64,000 bases of DNA from Streptomyces albus subsp. chlorinus (GCF_013302895.1 NZ_VJOK01000001.1:4032204-4096203), one strand, 5' to 3'; counted from the stretch's first letter, positions 26,205 through 35,140 are shown. Numbers and translations are program-made. Notes: a model not told the origin generated them from the letters alone.

Positions 26205-28283
26205 ATGACAGCCACCCACGCCACCAGCCCCGAGGAAGAGGAACTCCGCGCCGCCGCCGGGCGGGGCGGGGCGGCGGACCAGCATGCCTTGGGCGAGTAC
26301 CTCGTCGGCAGGGGACGGGTGGACGACGCCCTCCCCTGGCTGGAGGAGGCGGCCCGCGCCGGCGACGCGCGGGCCGCGCGGCTGCGGGCCGTCGCCGCCA
26401 AGGACCGGGGCCAGTACACGGTCGCCGAGCACTGGTACCGGACGGCGGCCGAACGGGACGGCGACTGCGCCTTCGGGCTCGCGGAGCTGCTGTGGGAGCG
26501 GCTCGACGACGAGGAGGGGGCCGCCGAGTGGTACGCGAAGGGGGCCGCCCTCGGCAGCGTGAAGTGCCGCACCAACGGCGCCCTGCTCCTGCTGAGCCAG
26601 GGCCGCAAGAGCGAGGCCGACGCGGAACTGGCCGAGGCGGCGCCCCACGACCATGTGGCCGCGCGCATCGAGGAACGGATGCACGAGCTGGGCGACCGGA
26701 TCGACCACTACCGGTGGCGGATCTCCGAGCTGGCCGCACTGTGCGCGCTGCCGCCCGAGGAGCGCCCCGCCGGCATCGAGGAGCAGGTCGAGGAGTTCCT
26801 GGAGGACGACGAGGAGGTCGCGCCGTTCAGCGAACTGCACACCGACCCCGAGTGGTTCACCTCCTACCCGTCCTTCCTCCCGGACGCGGTCAAGGCGTAC
26901 GAGGAGGCGCGGGCGCTCGGCAACCCGCGCACCGACCACTGGCACGCGCTCCTCCACTACAACCTGGACCGCTACCAGGACGCCTGCCGGGTCCTGGAGG
27001 AGGCCCTCACCCGCCACCCCGGCTCCCGGCTGCTGTCCCGCACCCTGAGCGCCGTCCACATCCGGTACGGCGAACTGGACGCGTACGAGACCTCCCTGCT
27101 GCTCAGCGCCGAGGCGGGCGACCCCGTCCAGCAGTGGCGGCTCGGCGGCTTCTACCGCGACCAGTGGCGGCTGCCCGAGGCCCGCCGCTGGCTGGAGGCC
27201 GCGAAGGAGGGCACCGGGGACGACGGCGACCCCCTCGAAGGCCCGGACGACGCCCTCACCGAGCTGGCGGAGGCGGAACGGTCCGCCCCACCCGTCCTCG
27301 ACACCGAGGAGGAGGACCGGCTGCCCGCGCTGCGCGAGGCGGCCGGCTCCGGCGACCCGGCGGCCCACCTCGAACTCGGCCGCCTGATGCGGAAGCTGTG
27401 CCGCCACCAGGAGGCCGCACACCACTACAGGCGCGCCGCCGACGGATCCGCCGCCCTGGCGCCCACGGCCTCCTTCGAGCGGGGCCGCATGCTGCACGAG
27501 GAGTGCGGCGCCCAGGAGAAGGCCGTCGTACCCCTCTACCTGCCGGCCGCCCGCGAGGGCGACCTGGACGCGATCGAGGGACTGGGCGCGCTGTACGTCC
27601 GCATGGACCAGCCGGTCAAGGCGGAGCCGTGGCTGCGCAGGGCGGCCAGGTTCGGGCGCGCCGAGGCCGCGGGCTGGGTCGGCAACCGGGTCGGGGACGA
27701 CTACGGCGACATGGAGGAGGCCGTCCGCTGGTGGGCGCGCGCCGCCAAGGGCGGGAAGGTCTGGTACGGCTGGCGCGCCGGCATGCGGCTCGTCCAGTGG
27801 AAGCGCCACGCGGAGGCGGAGGAGCTGCTGCGGCTCGCCTGGACGGGGCGCCGGGAGAAGGACCCGCTGCACGAGGCCGCCTACTGGCTGGGGCTCGCGC
27901 TGAAGGGGCAGGGGAAGACCGACGAGGCGGCCGAGTGGCTGCGCACCGCCTGCGAGGTCCACCACATCGTGCGGCTCGGCTACAGCGGCTTCATGCTCAC
28001 CTCCCTCTTCGACCCGGCCATGGACCTGGCGACGCTGCTGGTGAACGACGTGGCGACGCCCGAAGCGGACCAGGAGGCCGAGGAACTGCTCGCCCCCGTA
28101 CTGGAGAAGAGCCCGCGGCACCGCACCGCCCGCCACCTGCTGGCCCGCGTCGCGGAGCGCCGCGGGGACCTGGACGGGGCGCGCGGCCACATCGAGCAGG
28201 CGTACACCCCCGACGGCGAGGAGACGGGGCCGCTGATGACGGCCGACCAGATAGCGGGGGTGCTGCGCCGCGTCCTGGGATGA
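26205..28283 (+). CDS. Sel1/TPR-like repeat protein
   Basis: A 692-residue, soluble, Ala- and Glu-rich protein made mostly of about 35-residue helical repeats. Typical units read ALPWLEEAARAGDARAARL, AEHWYRTAAERDGDCAFGL, EAAHHYRRAADGSAALAPT and EEAVRWWARAAKGGKVWYG. This alpha-solenoid pattern (Sel1/tetratricopeptide) usually mediates protein-protein contacts. No enzyme domain, signal or membrane helix is seen. Start ATG 26205 follows a short leader containing the 11-bp repeats. The next gene starts 35 bases after its stop. A role as a signalling scaffold is only a family-level guess. Confidence 0.82.
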   Translation: MTATHATSPEEEELRAAAGRGGAADQHALGEYLVGRGRVDDALPWLEEAARAGDARAARLRAVAAKDRGQYTVAEHWYRTAAERDGDCAFGLAELLWERLDDEEGAAEWYAKGAALGSVKCRTNGALLLLSQGRKSEADAELAEAAPHDHVAARIEERMHELGDRIDHYRWRISELAALCALPPEERPAGIEEQVEEFLEDDEEVAPFSELHTDPEWFTSYPSFLPDAVKAYEEARALGNPRTDHWHALLHYNLDRYQDACRVLEEALTRHPGSRLLSRTLSAVHIRYGELDAYETSLLLSAEAGDPVQQWRLGGFYRDQWRLPEARRWLEAAKEGTGDDGDPLEGPDDALTELAEAERSAPPVLDTEEEDRLPALREAAGSGDPAAHLELGRLMRKLCRHQEAAHHYRRAADGSAALAPTASFERGRMLHEECGAQEKAVVPLYLPAAREGDLDAIEGLGALYVRMDQPVKAEPWLRRAARFGRAEAAGWVGNRVGDDYGDMEEAVRWWARAAKGGKVWYGWRAGMRLVQWKRHAEAEELLRLAWTGRREKDPLHEAAYWLGLALKGQGKTDEAAEWLRTACEVHHIVRLGYSGFMLTSLFDPAMDLATLLVNDVATPEADQEAEELLAPVLEKSPRHRTARHLLARVAERRGDLDGARGHIEQAYTPDGEETGPLMTADQIAGVLRRVLG

Positions 28284-28318
28284 GGCGAGGGGCCGATGTG
28301 TCCCGTTAGGCTGACGCC

Positions 28319-28948
28319 ATGAGCGGCGGCAGGCAGACGGCAGGCGGGTCCCAAAGGACCACCGCCCTGCTCGCGGGCCTGCTGGGCGTCGCGGGCCTGC
28401 TGCTGTTCGCCCTGTGCGGCGCCGCGCACGGTCCCGGGGCGGCCCTGCGCGGCCCTGGCGCCACCCACGACACCGGCGCCCCGCATGGTGCGGGCGCCGC
28501 ACCTGCCGCCGGCGCCTCCTCGCCCCGTGCCGGGTCCGCTGGTGGTGCCGGGTCCGCCGGTGGTGCCGGGCCCGCTGGTGGTGCCGGGTTGTCCGCTCAC
28601 CGCGTCGGCTTGTCCGGCAACGGTGCCGGGGTGTCCGGTCACGGTGCCGGGTCCGGGCAGCGGGCCGCCGCCTCCGTGTCGTACGACGCCCCTGCCGCTG
28701 GCTCCCCCGTCGCGAGCAGCGGTGACGAGGCGGGGCCCTCCCGCTGCCACAAGTCCCAGGGCGGGCGCGAGGTCCCCCCGGCGGCTCCCTCGACCGCCCA
28801 GCAACAGCTGCTGCCGCTGGCCCTGTCGGCCTGCCCGGTGCCCGAGTCGCACACCGCGATCGGCACCGCGCACGCGAGGCCGCCCGTGCGGGGACCCGCG
28901 CCCGCACCGCCCCCCACCCCCATCGACCTCTCCGTCCTGCGCGTATAG
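28319..28948 (+). CDS. Secreted or membrane-anchored Ala/Gly-rich protein
   Basis: A 209-residue protein. One N-terminal hydrophobic segment (TALLAGLLGVAGLLLFALCGAA, ending in a possible lipobox-like LCGA) is followed by a low-complexity Gly/Ala/His/Pro region with GAG and GGAG repeats. A short ordered-looking tail follows with two Cys (SRCHKSQGG, LALSACPVPESH) that could form a disulfide. I do not recognise a family. It lies just upstream of the DsbA-like and CcdA-like pair, which would suit an exported disulfide protein (inference). Confidence 0.6.
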   Translation: MSGGRQTAGGSQRTTALLAGLLGVAGLLLFALCGAAHGPGAALRGPGATHDTGAPHGAGAAPAAGASSPRAGSAGGAGSAGGAGPAGGAGLSAHRVGLSGNGAGVSGHGAGSGQRAAASVSYDAPAAGSPVASSGDEAGPSRCHKSQGGREVPPAAPSTAQQQLLPLALSACPVPESHTAIGTAHARPPVRGPAPAPPPTPIDLSVLRV

Positions 28949-29054
28949 CGGCGCCGGCCGGCGCCGTGTGCCCGTACGCCCGCGTACGGCTCCGCGGCGG
29001 CCCCTGCCCACGCCACGCACACACGCACCGTCACCAGGACCAGGAGACGTCCGT

Positions 29055-29858
29055 ATGCCTTCCCCTTCCCCCTCCCTCTCCTCTCCCTCCTCCCCTTCCA
29101 CGTCCCAGCGGCGCCCCCGCAGGGGCGTCCTCATCGCGGCTCTCATCGCCGTCGCCGCGCTGCTGGCCGGCTGGCTGTCCCAGTACGCCGTGGGCGGCCG
29201 CTCCTCGGACGGCGGCGGGTCCGGCTCCGGCGGCGTCACCGCCGAGGGCCGGTCCGACAACACGGCGGCCGGCGACCCCGCGCTGATGAGGCTCGCACGC
29301 CGGGACGCCGACGACCCGTACGCGCGCGGCAAGGCCGACGCACCCGTCGTGATGATCGAGTACGCCGACTTCGGCTGCTCGTTCTGCGGCAAGTTCGCCC
29401 GCGACACCGAGCCGAAGCTGGTGAAGAAGTACGTCGAGGCGGGCGTCCTGCGCATCGAGTGGCGCAACTTCCCCGTCTTCGGCAAGGGCTCCGAGCGGGC
29501 GGCGCTCGCGGGCTGGGCCGCCGGCCGGCAGGGCCGGTTCTGGCAGTTCTACGAGGCCGTCTACGCCGACAAGGGCAACGAGAAGAACGCCTTCACCGAC
29601 GCCCACCTGCGCGACCTGGCCCGGCAGGCGGGCGTGCGCGACCTCGACCGCTTCGACCGCGACCGCGCGGGCAAGGCCGCCAGGAAGCTGCTGGCCAGGG
29701 ACAGCGCCGAGGCGTCCTCGCTCGGTGCCGCCGCCACCCCCGCCTTCCTGGTCAACGGGCAGCCCATCGCCGGCGCCCAGCCGGACGAGGTCTTCACCGA
29801 CGCCGTCGAGCGCGCGGCGGCGGCGGCCAAGAAGTCCGGCGGCAGCGGGGACAAGTGA
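29055..29858 (+). CDS. DsbA-like membrane-anchored thiol oxidoreductase
   Basis: A 267-residue protein with a Ser/Pro-rich start, one membrane anchor (GVLIAALIAVAALLAGWLSQYA) and an external thioredoxin-fold domain. The active site is CSFC in YADFGCSFCGKFARDTEP (DsbA/DsbG family, thioredoxin_4). The cis-Pro loop is in GAAATPAFLVNGQPI. It likely oxidises or isomerises disulfides in exported proteins. AGGAG lies eight bases before ATG 29055. The stop overlaps the CcdA-like start by one base (TGATG), so the two are a redox pair. Confidence 0.93.
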   Translation: MPSPSPSLSSPSSPSTSQRRPRRGVLIAALIAVAALLAGWLSQYAVGGRSSDGGGSGSGGVTAEGRSDNTAAGDPALMRLARRDADDPYARGKADAPVVMIEYADFGCSFCGKFARDTEPKLVKKYVEAGVLRIEWRNFPVFGKGSERAALAGWAAGRQGRFWQFYEAVYADKGNEKNAFTDAHLRDLARQAGVRDLDRFDRDRAGKAARKLLARDSAEASSLGAAATPAFLVNGQPIAGAQPDEVFTDAVERAAAAAKKSGGSGDK

Positions 29859-30694
29859 TGGACGTCGGCTACCTGGCCGCCTTCCTCGGCGGCCTCCTCG
29901 CCCTGCTCAGCCCGTGCAGCGCCCTGCTGCTCCCCGCGTTCTTCGCGTACTCGATCGACACGGCGAGCCGGCTCGTGGCCCGCACCGGCATCTTCTACCT
30001 CGGCCTCGCCACGACCCTGGTGCCGCTGGGCGCCGCCGGCTCGTTCGCCGGGCGGCTCTTCTCCACCCACCGCGACCTGCTGGTGGCGGCGGGCGGCTGG
30101 CTGATCATCGCCCTCGGCGCCGCCCAGATCGTCGGCCTGGGCTTCGCGCCGCGCCGCCTGGCGGAGGCGTCCGGACGCATCCGCCCGACGACCGCCCTGT
30201 CCGTCTACGCCCTCGGCGCCGTCTACGGACTGGCCGGGTTCTGCGCGGGCCCCATCCTCGGCAGCGTGCTGACCGTCGCCGCCGTGAGCGGCAACCCCGT
30301 CTACGGCGGAGTACTGCTGGCGGTCTACGCCTTGGGCATGGCCGTCCCCCTGTTCGTGCTGGCCCTGCTGTGGGAGCGCTTCGAACTGGGGCGGCGCCGC
30401 TGGCTGCGGGGGAGGGAGGTGCGGATCGGCGGCCGGTTCCGGGTGCACACCACCTCGCTCCTCTCGGGCCTGTTCTTCGTCCTGCTGGGCACACTCTTCC
30501 TCGCCTTCGACGGCGCCGCGGGCCTGCCCGGCCTGACGGACGTGGACGGCGCCTTCGCCGCGGAGAACTGGGCCCGGCGGGTCGGGGACGCGGTGCCGGA
30601 CGGGGCCCTGCTGGTGGTGCTGGCCGCGGCGGCCGGTCTCGTCGCCCTGGTCCGCACACTGAGGGCACGCCGCCGCACGCGTACGGACGGCTAG
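29858..30694 (+). CDS. CcdA/DsbD-like transmembrane electron carrier
   Basis: A 278-residue polytopic protein of the CcdA/DsbD core family that moves reducing power from cytosolic thioredoxin across the membrane. The first Cys is in LLALLSPCSALLLPAFF and the second in YGLAGFCAGPILGS, spaced as in CcdA. About seven helices are visible, ending with a C-terminal helix (ALLVVLAAAAGLVALV). Translationally coupled to the DsbA-like gene, it is the probable electron partner. A role in cytochrome c maturation is less likely because no resB/resC genes are nearby. Confidence 0.9.
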   Translation: MDVGYLAAFLGGLLALLSPCSALLLPAFFAYSIDTASRLVARTGIFYLGLATTLVPLGAAGSFAGRLFSTHRDLLVAAGGWLIIALGAAQIVGLGFAPRRLAEASGRIRPTTALSVYALGAVYGLAGFCAGPILGSVLTVAAVSGNPVYGGVLLAVYALGMAVPLFVLALLWERFELGRRRWLRGREVRIGGRFRVHTTSLLSGLFFVLLGTLFLAFDGAAGLPGLTDVDGAFAAENWARRVGDAVPDGALLVVLAAAAGLVALVRTLRARRRTRTDG

Positions 30695-30715
30695 CGGGAC
30701 ACCACGTCGCGGGGA

Positions 30716-30794
30716 GGGCCGCCCGGTGCGGGCCGCCCGGTGCGGGCCGCCCGGTGCGGGCCGCCCGGTGCGGGCCGCTCGGTGCGGGCCACCC
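30716..30794. repeat. 14-bp tandem repeat, five and a half copies
   Basis: Unit GGGCCGCCCGGTGC. The first four copies are identical, the fifth has one change, and the sixth is partial. Non-coding, just after the CcdA-like gene. Each unit contains a GGGC/GCCC self-complement, so the transcript can fold. Confidence 0.92.
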
Positions 30795-30843
30795 GAGCCG
30801 CCCTTGCCCGGAATGCGCGCTTTGCCCGCTTAGGCTGACGGTC

Positions 30844-32112
30844 ATGAGCGAGGGCGTCAGCAACGGCGGTCACGGCGGTCACGGTGGTCACGGCCGGAGC
30901 GGTGGTCACGACGGTCACAGCCGGACCGGTGGTCACGGCGGGCATGGCGACAGCGGTGGTCATGGCGGCAGCGGCGGTCACGGTGAAAACGGTGGAGGCG
31001 GCGGTCACGGCGGAAGTGGTGGAGCCGGTGGTCGCGGCGAAAACGGCGGAGGCGGCGGTCGCGGCAGGCACCGCACCCGGCGCACCCCCTCCGACCTGTG
31101 GCGGGAGTTCCGCCACTCGCCGTTCCTCCCCGCGACCGTCCTCGCCCTGATCCTGGCCGCGGCCGCCGGCCTCTTCGCCGGCTCCTACACCTACGCCATG
31201 GCGAACCCCACCCCGCACCACGTCCCGGTCGCCGTCGTCGGCACACCCGAGACCGCCAAGGACCGCGACGCCTTCGTGGCGGGCATGGAGAAGGGGCTCG
31301 GCTCCTCCCTGAAGCTGCGCCACTTCCGTACGGAAGCGGGCGCGAAGCAGGCCATCGAGGCCCAGCAGGTGTTCGCGGTCCTGCGGGTGGAGCGCCCCGA
31401 GGGCGTCGAGCTGGACGTCTCCAGCGCCTCGGGTGCCTCCGTCGCGGAGCTGCTGGAGGAGGCGGGGCCGAAGGTCGGCAAGAAGATCGGCGTCCCCGTC
31501 CAGGTGCGGGACCTCAAGCCGCTGGCCAAGGGTGACCCGCGCGGCCTGGCGATCTTCTACATCTCCCTGGCCGCGGTCATCATCGGCTTCGTCGGCGCCA
31601 TCCAGCTCAGCGTGCACGCGCGCGGCCTCAACCCGCCCGAGCGCATCGCCTTCACTGCCGGCTACGCGCTGCTGGGCGGCTTCGTCATCGCCGCGGTCGT
31701 CGACTGGGGACTGGGCGCCCTGAAGCTGCCCTTCGCCCACTCGTGGCTGATCCTGGCGCTGACGATGTTCGCCAGCGGCATGGTCTTCACCATGTTCAAC
31801 ACCCTCGTCGGCCGCTGGGCCATGGTGCCGACCTGGGGCCTGATGATCCTGCTGGGCAACCCGTCCTCCGGCGGCGCCGTCTCCTGGCCGCTGCTGCCCT
31901 CGGTCCTCGGCGCGATCGGCCGCTGGCTGCCCCCCGGCGCCTCCGTGAACGCCCAGCACACGGCGGTCTACTTCCCGGACCACCAGCTGCTCCAGCCGTA
32001 CCTGGTCCTCGCCGGCTGGGCCCTGGTCTCCTGCACCGTCTTCTGGATCTGGCGCCACCGCCACCCCGGCGGCCGCGACCGCACCGCCGCCCACGCCGCC
32101 GCCCCGGGCTGA
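30844..32112 (+). CDS. Membrane protein with a His/Gly-rich N-terminal tail (ABC-2/YhgE-like)
   Basis: A 422-residue protein. The first 75 residues are almost only Gly, His and Ser (GGHGGHGGHGRSGGHDGHS and similar), with more than a dozen His. A basic segment and a first helix (VLALILAAAAGLFAGSYTYA) follow. Next comes an external domain (HHVPVAVVGTPETA, ALRV-like segments) and five or so C-terminal helices, ending in a basic tail. The fold order (one helix, external loop, helix bundle) matches DUF3533/YhgE-Pip or ABC-2 membrane proteins. The His-rich tail should bind metal ions such as Ni, Zn or Cu (inference). No ATPase is adjacent. Confidence 0.75.
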   Translation: MSEGVSNGGHGGHGGHGRSGGHDGHSRTGGHGGHGDSGGHGGSGGHGENGGGGGHGGSGGAGGRGENGGGGGRGRHRTRRTPSDLWREFRHSPFLPATVLALILAAAAGLFAGSYTYAMANPTPHHVPVAVVGTPETAKDRDAFVAGMEKGLGSSLKLRHFRTEAGAKQAIEAQQVFAVLRVERPEGVELDVSSASGASVAELLEEAGPKVGKKIGVPVQVRDLKPLAKGDPRGLAIFYISLAAVIIGFVGAIQLSVHARGLNPPERIAFTAGYALLGGFVIAAVVDWGLGALKLPFAHSWLILALTMFASGMVFTMFNTLVGRWAMVPTWGLMILLGNPSSGGAVSWPLLPSVLGAIGRWLPPGASVNAQHTAVYFPDHQLLQPYLVLAGWALVSCTVFWIWRHRHPGGRDRTAAHAAAPG

Positions 32113-32157
32113 CCCCGTCCCGGGTCCCGGGCTGTTGCCGTCCCGGCCCCGAGCACG

Positions 32158-32192
32158 ACCGAGGCCCCGTCCCAGGGGGACGGGGCCTCGGT
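32158..32192 (-). terminator. Terminator of the tRNA Glu-Asp-Phe cluster
   Basis: A stem of about 16 bp (ACCGAGGCCCCGTCCC / GGGACGGGGCCTCGGT) ten bases past tRNA-Phe on the minus strand. It can also serve the converging membrane-protein gene. Confidence 0.88.
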
Positions 32193-32201
32193 CACGCACT
32201 G

Positions 32202-32275
32202 TGGCTGGGGCCGGGGTCGAACCGGCGACCTTCCGCTTTTCAGGCGGACGCTCGTACCAACTGAGCTACCCAGCC
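32202..32275 (-). tRNA. tRNA-Phe, anticodon GAA
   Basis: Acceptor GGCTGGG/CCCAGCC, anticodon stem TCCGC/GCGGA with loop CTGAAAA, T arm GGTTCGACC. Last of three tRNAs in the minus-strand Glu-Asp-Phe cluster. Confidence 0.96.
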
Positions 32276-32337
32276 CGGAGGTCCGGGGCGGGGCCCCGGT
32301 CGGGCGGCCGTCGAGAGCCGTGGCGTCTTGACGGCAG

Positions 32338-32412
32338 CGGTCCTGACGGGATTTGAACCCGCGGCCTCCACCTTGACAGGGTGGCGAGCACTCCAAACTG
32401 CTCCACAGGACC
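32338..32412 (-). tRNA. tRNA-Asp, anticodon GTC (copy 2)
   Basis: Identical to the tRNA at 21119-21193: acceptor GGTCCTG/CAGGACC and loop CTGTCAA. Middle gene of the cluster. Confidence 0.97.
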
Positions 32413-32610
32413 AAGCGTTCGTGCGAACTCCAGTCTCGCACAGTGCGACGTGTGCTCCCAACCGCTTTCGCGGGCTTCGCCGGGCTGCCCAGCGGGGGTG
32501 ACGTCGCCGGAAAAGAGTAACAGACCCCAGGGGCTGCCCCGCACCACCGCTGCCTCGCCGCCTACCGCCGCCGCCGTACCGCCGCGACCCGGACGGACCG
32601 CCCCGACACG

Positions 32611-32647
32611 AAAGCCTCCGACCGGCGCTGTGGCAGGTCAGAGGCTT
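32611..32647 (-). terminator. Hairpin between tRNA-Glu and tRNA-Asp
   Basis: Stem AAAGCCTCCGACC / GGTCAGAGGCTT with one mismatch, 20 bases past tRNA-Glu. It suggests that tRNA-Glu is at least partly terminated before the Asp-Phe pair. Confidence 0.75.
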
Positions 32648-32665
32648 CGGAGGGTGGTGCGATGG

Positions 32666-32738
32666 TGCCCCCAACGGGATTCGAACCCGTGCTACCGCCT
32701 TGAAAGGGCGGCGTCCTGGGCCGCTAGACGATGAGGGC
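32666..32738 (-). tRNA. tRNA-Glu, anticodon TTC
   Basis: Acceptor GCCCTCA/TGGGGGC (one G-T pair), anticodon stem CCGCC/GGCGG with loop CTTTCAA, T arm GGGTTCGAATCCC. It reads GAA and GAG. Confidence 0.96.
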
Positions 32739-32978
32739 GGGCGGCCCGGCCGGGCGCTGAACAGCGCTTCGGCAGGCTTGGGCAGCATAGGGGATGGGCG
32801 GACCGTTCGCCAAAACATATTCGGGTGGCAACCGTCCCCGCGCACGCCTCCGGACGCCCGCCCATGCGCAGCGGCCCGCGCCCGGACCCGCCCGCGCGGG
32901 ACCGGACGAACCGGACCACGAGGGCGACGAGGGCGACGAGGCTACGGGGACTACTGGGGGCTACGGGAGGAACGAGAC

Positions 32979-34673
32979 CTACGGGGAGGCGGACGGGGGC
33001 CGGGAGGACTGGGGCGGGGAAGGGGAGCGGGACGACCGCGTCTGCGACTGCGACGGGGACGGGGACGGCCGGGGGGAGGAGCCCGGCCGGACGTCGTCGG
33101 GGAGGTGGCGGGCGACCTCCGCCTTGGACAGGCCCAGACCGCCGAGGGTGATCTCGTCCCACGCCTGGAGCCGGTCGCTGTCGCGGTCCAGGTAGAGCAC
33201 GGAGGCCTGCACCTTGTCGGGCTTCTCGCCCTCCACGGCCCGCAGTCCGCTGCCGCCCGTGGAGCCCTGCACCATCAGCCGGGTGTCGTGCGGCAGCACC
33301 CTCGTCCTGCGGTTGTGGGTGTGACCGGCCAGCACCAGCGGGACCAGGCCGTCGGTCTGCTCGGCCAGCACCGGGTTGTGGCCGACGGCGATGTCCACCG
33401 GCGTCCCGGCGGCGCGTTGGGCCCGCAGTGTGCCGGCCAGCTTGCGGCCCTCGGCGCGCTCCGCTCGGTCCCCCTCGGGGGCGACCGAGCGGTCCGGGGT
33501 GAACTGCGGGTCGCCCCAGCCGGAGATCCGCAGCCCGGCCACGTTCACCGGCACCCCGGAGTCGAGCACGTGCACCCGCGCCCCGCGCCTCTCGCCCAGT
33601 TTCCCGACGGCCTTCTGGGTGGCGGCGGAGTCGTGGTTGCCGCGCACCCACACGTAGGGGGCGCCGAGGTCGGGTACGGGGTCGAGGAAGCCGTTCTCGG
33701 CGGCGGTGCCGTGGTCCATGGTGTCGCCGGTGTCGATGATCACATCGATGTCGTACTGCTCGACCAGGGAGCGGATGATGTGCCACGCGGCCGGGTTCAG
33801 ATGGATGTCGGAGACGTGCAGCACCCGTGTCGTGGACGGATCCGGCTGGTACGCGGGGAGGGTGGAGGTGGCGTCGTAGAGCTTGGTGACGTTTGTCACC
33901 AGGCGGGCCAACTCCTTCTGGTACACGTCGAATTCCGTCGCGATGCTGCGGGCGTCGCCCACCACCTGCGGCGCGCTCGCCAGCAGCCCCGAGAACCTCG
34001 GCTCCAGCACCGACTTGGGGTTCCAGGTCGCGGCCGCCGTCGCGGCGCAGGCCACCAGCAGGGCGAGTGAGAGGCCGCCGGCTGCCAGGGCCCGGCGCGG
34101 GCGGCGGTAGACGGCCAGCGCGAGCGCGCCGGAGCCGGTCAGCACCGCGACGGCCGACCGCAGGCCGAGATCGAGCGCCCCCGACCGGACGTCCCCGGCG
34201 ATCTCGTCCTCCAAGCCCTCGATCCGCTCCGGGTGGTTGACGAGCGCCGCTGAGCGCTCCTGGTCCAGCTGGTCGACGTCGACGTCCAGGCGCAGCGGCG
34301 CCGCGTGGCTGCGCAGCTCCAGGGCGCCCAGCGGGGAGATGTTCACCTTGGTGCCGCCGGTGAGGGAGGGGCGCAGCGTCATCGTCGTGTCGACGGGGCC
34401 GACCGGTGTGCGCACGTTCCCCACCACGAGGAGCCCCAGCCAGGCCCCCAGCAGCGTCACGGCGACGAGGCCGGCGGCACGCCGCCAGGCGCGGCGGCGG
34501 TCGCTCCCGGGGCGGGGTTCGCTCCCGGAGGGGGGCCCGCTCCCGGGGCGACGGCGGAGGCGGGTGGTGAGGCGCGCGGTGACGGGGGAGATCATGTGGG
34601 CGGTCACGTGGGCGGCGAGCCGCCGGTACCAGCCCCTCGCGGTGCGCGTCGGCTTGGTGGCATGGCTGGCCAT
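32979..34673 (-). CDS. Membrane-bound metallophosphoesterase
   Basis: A 564-residue protein. After a basic N-terminal region there are membrane helices near residues 68-86 (LVAVTLLGAWLGLLVVGN), 170-185 and 196-215. The C-terminal calcineurin-like phosphoesterase domain shows all metal-binding motifs: HVSDIHLN, DTGDTMDHG, VRGNHDSA, VGHNPV and AGHTHNRR. A Ser/Pro-rich tail ends the protein. The catalytic domain probably faces outside. The substrate is unknown; a phosphodiester or phosphomonoester in the envelope is plausible. It is divergent from the interrupted metallopeptidase gene. Confidence 0.9.
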   Translation of the reverse strand: MASHATKPTRTARGWYRRLAAHVTAHMISPVTARLTTRLRRRPGSGPPSGSEPRPGSDRRRAWRRAAGLVAVTLLGAWLGLLVVGNVRTPVGPVDTTMTLRPSLTGGTKVNISPLGALELRSHAAPLRLDVDVDQLDQERSAALVNHPERIEGLEDEIAGDVRSGALDLGLRSAVAVLTGSGALALAVYRRPRRALAAGGLSLALLVACAATAAATWNPKSVLEPRFSGLLASAPQVVGDARSIATEFDVYQKELARLVTNVTKLYDATSTLPAYQPDPSTTRVLHVSDIHLNPAAWHIIRSLVEQYDIDVIIDTGDTMDHGTAAENGFLDPVPDLGAPYVWVRGNHDSAATQKAVGKLGERRGARVHVLDSGVPVNVAGLRISGWGDPQFTPDRSVAPEGDRAERAEGRKLAGTLRAQRAAGTPVDIAVGHNPVLAEQTDGLVPLVLAGHTHNRRTRVLPHDTRLMVQGSTGGSGLRAVEGEKPDKVQASVLYLDRDSDRLQAWDEITLGGLGLSKAEVARHLPDDVRPGSSPRPSPSPSQSQTRSSRSPSPPQSSRPPSASP

Positions 34674-34786
34674 GTCGGCCGGTATGCCCCTTGTGCGGGG
34701 TGCGTATGCGTGCCGTCCGGGGACTGTGCACAGCGCGTGTACGGCACACGGACGCGGTGCCGGGGGCGCTGGCCGACAATGGGCGA

Positions 34787-35140
34787 GTGCTGGAGATGAC
34801 GCGTGAGGAGTTCGAGGAACTGGTCGCCGAGGCGCTCGACCGCATACCGCCCGAACTGACCAGACTCATGGACAACGTCGCGGTCTTCGTCGAGGACGAG
34901 CCCCCGGCGAGCGATCCCGAGCTGCTCGGGCTGTACGAGGGCACGCCGCTGACCGAGCGCGGCGAGTGGTACGCGGGCGTGCTCCCGGACCGCATCACCG
35001 TCTACCGGGGGCCGACCCTGCGGATGGTGGAGCGGGAGGCCGGGGGAGACCGGGAGGGAGTCGTGGAGGAGGTCGAGATCACCGTCGTGCACGATAACCC
35101 GTCGTACACCTCTCGGGACAGCTACCGCCTGATCGGGTGA
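34787..35140 (+). pseudogene. 5' part of a minimal zinc metallopeptidase gene, interrupted by element 1
   Basis: The first roughly 100 codons encode the conserved MMP-like domain (EMTREEFEELVAEALDRIPP, VAVFVEDEPP, LYEGTPLTERGEWYAG, LPDRITVYRGPTLR), then VEITVVHD. At position 35095 the frame enters foreign DNA and ends 16 codons later. The lost half of the HExxHxxGxxD site is found in frame at 40905-40970. Joining at the GTGCACGA core restores VVHEIAHHFGIDDERLHALGYG. GTG 34787 is preferred over ATG 34796: GACAAT lies six bases upstream, as for a leaderless transcript, and the spacing is the same in the intact copy. Confidence 0.88.
35087..35094 (+). other. attL core of element 1 (GTGCACGA)
   Basis: Eight bases shared exactly with 40905-40912. 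They encode VHE of the metallopeptidase HExxH motif. Upstream is chromosome, downstream is element. A short core of this kind fits a serine integrase. Confidence 0.8.

Noticed and set aside
29858-30694. Cytochrome c maturation protein
   Set aside because: The CcdA-like fold fits, but there are no ResB/ResC or cytochrome genes; coupling to the DsbA-like gene points to extracellular thiol redox.
30716-30794. CRISPR array
   Set aside because: The 14-base units are directly adjacent without spacers, so it is a simple tandem repeat.
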